64,000 nucleotides of DNA from Orientallactaga sibirica (lineage: Eukaryota > Chordata > Mammalia > Rodentia > Dipodidae): assembly GCA_036365145.1 (NCBI GenBank), contig JAEOAD010000031.1, forward strand, positions 11,318,001 to 11,382,000. The letters run 5' to 3'. Positions 63,314 to 64,000 of this stretch are shown in pieces. The translations under genes were made by a program, and so were the position numbers. How positions within the stretch are numbered: position 1 is the first letter of the stretch; each line of letters opens with the position of its first letter. The notes under the pieces are model-generated. The model made no database searches, was not told the origin of the DNA, and worked only from the letters and a program-made list of their open reading frames with translations.

Positions 63314-63531
63314 CATCTTCTAATGAGTTAGGTTAACAATGTAAATGAGATGTACAGATGAAGATACCTAGCATACCTCCCAGTCCATAATAGCAGCAAC
63401 AAATGGTAGTTTATTTCTTCTTAACCATCTTCTAATGAGTTAGGTTAACCATCTAAATGAGATGTCCAGATGAAGGTACCTAGCATACTGCCTGGTCCAT
63501 AATAGGCAACAATAAATGGTAGTTTATTTCC
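63314..63531 (+). repeat. tandem duplication of a MIR 3' tail, 112-bp unit
   Basis: Unit one (63314-63425) and unit two (63426-63531) both run CATCTTCTAATGAGTTAGGT, TACCTAGCATAC, GTCCATAATAG, AAATGGTAGTTTATTTC. By eye roughly nine in ten bases agree. The unit resembles the end of MIR (GTGCCTGGCACATAGTAGG-type). Only two units are present. Confidence 0.9.
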
Positions 63532-64000
63532 ATTTTAGATTATGTAGGCTGTGTATATTTTATAAGGGAGAGCAACATCTTTCGTGTTTATGGCTTGTAA
63601 TAAATTCAAATGAATCAAGAGAGATTTCAGCTGATACGATACATGTGGTCTGTTCTTGCAGCTAACCAAGATGACCATGCTCAGCATGAACAGGTATCAT
63701 GATGGTGTAACATGAGATATCATAATGATAATGACTAGAGAAAGTGTGGGAAGTATCACTGAAAACATGGTTAGCTCTTAATCCTGTCTATATTACAAAT
63801 CACAACAGCTGCTAGGTGTCTTGTGCCCACATGGGATAGGCATTGGGCTAAGTGACTTACCAATGTCCAAAACACCTCTATGGGTGGTAGATATGTAGTA
63901 GGTGGACAAGAAATGTAATTAAGATGACAGTAAAGCAGGGGCACCAATATTTTATGTTTATTTTGAATATAAAGTTAGAGTAGCATATTCAAGTCAGAAA
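63532..64000. other. anonymous sequence, possible weak MIR-type fragment
   Basis: Around 63805-63900, CTAGGTGTCTTGTGCCCACA and GGCATTGGGCTAAGTGACTT are reminiscent of a MIR-family element but too diverged to call. The window ends without a gene. Confidence 0.4.

Overview
This is 64 kb of nuclear DNA from a placental mammal, almost certainly a rodent and most likely a jerboa (Dipodidae). B1 (7SL-derived), ID and ID-B1 fusion (B4/RSINE) SINEs place it in the mouse-related rodents. The commonest repeat is a tRNA-derived SINE that opens GGGCTGGAGAGATGGCTTAG, continues with a private body and ends in a CT-rich 3' part. I take it to be the DIP SINE of jerboas; the species call (for example Jaculus) is inference.

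No protein-coding exon, RNA gene, CpG island or processed host-gene copy can be supported. Open frames are short, rarely exceed 120 codons, and fall on SINEs, L1 debris, microsatellites or anonymous sequence. The only recognisable protein relics are broken L1 ORF2 pieces at 30250-31467 (+) and 42950-44375 (-). The window reads as intergenic or deep intronic DNA.

Layout. 1-9.3 kb: B1, a MaLR LTR split by a young L1 tail, MIR, a second L1 tail, a large pyrimidine microsatellite, an MTD-like LTR holding two SINEs, and an old L1 3' end holding a SINE and an LTR. 9.3-25 kb: scattered B1, B4, ID, DIP and MIR, a Charlie relic, and a tail-to-tail DIP pair at 22.8-23.4 kb, amid long anonymous stretches. 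25-32 kb: AT-rich, with a Tigger relic, a MaLR LTR joined to its internal start, and an L1 ORF2 relic interrupted by a younger L1 tail. 32-36 kb: five B4-type SINEs including one inside another. 36-44.4 kb: two long minus-strand L1 3' ends. 44.4-58.1 kb: stacked L1, MaLR, DIP and B1 copies. 58-64 kb: microsatellites, B4/B1, two DIPs, MER5A beside Charlie, and a tandem duplication of a MIR tail.

The most interesting signal is regulatory. The longer DIP variants carry a motif close to the CTCF core, and the copy at 39593-39864 matches the standard 14-bp core at every position. If bound, this SINE family could have spread CTCF sites in jerboas as B2 did in mouse and rat. The rest is a clear record of nested insertions dated by target-site duplications (TSDs). 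I found no new enzyme system, CRISPR-like array or novel gene cluster. All family names come from reading the sequence by eye, without a database search.
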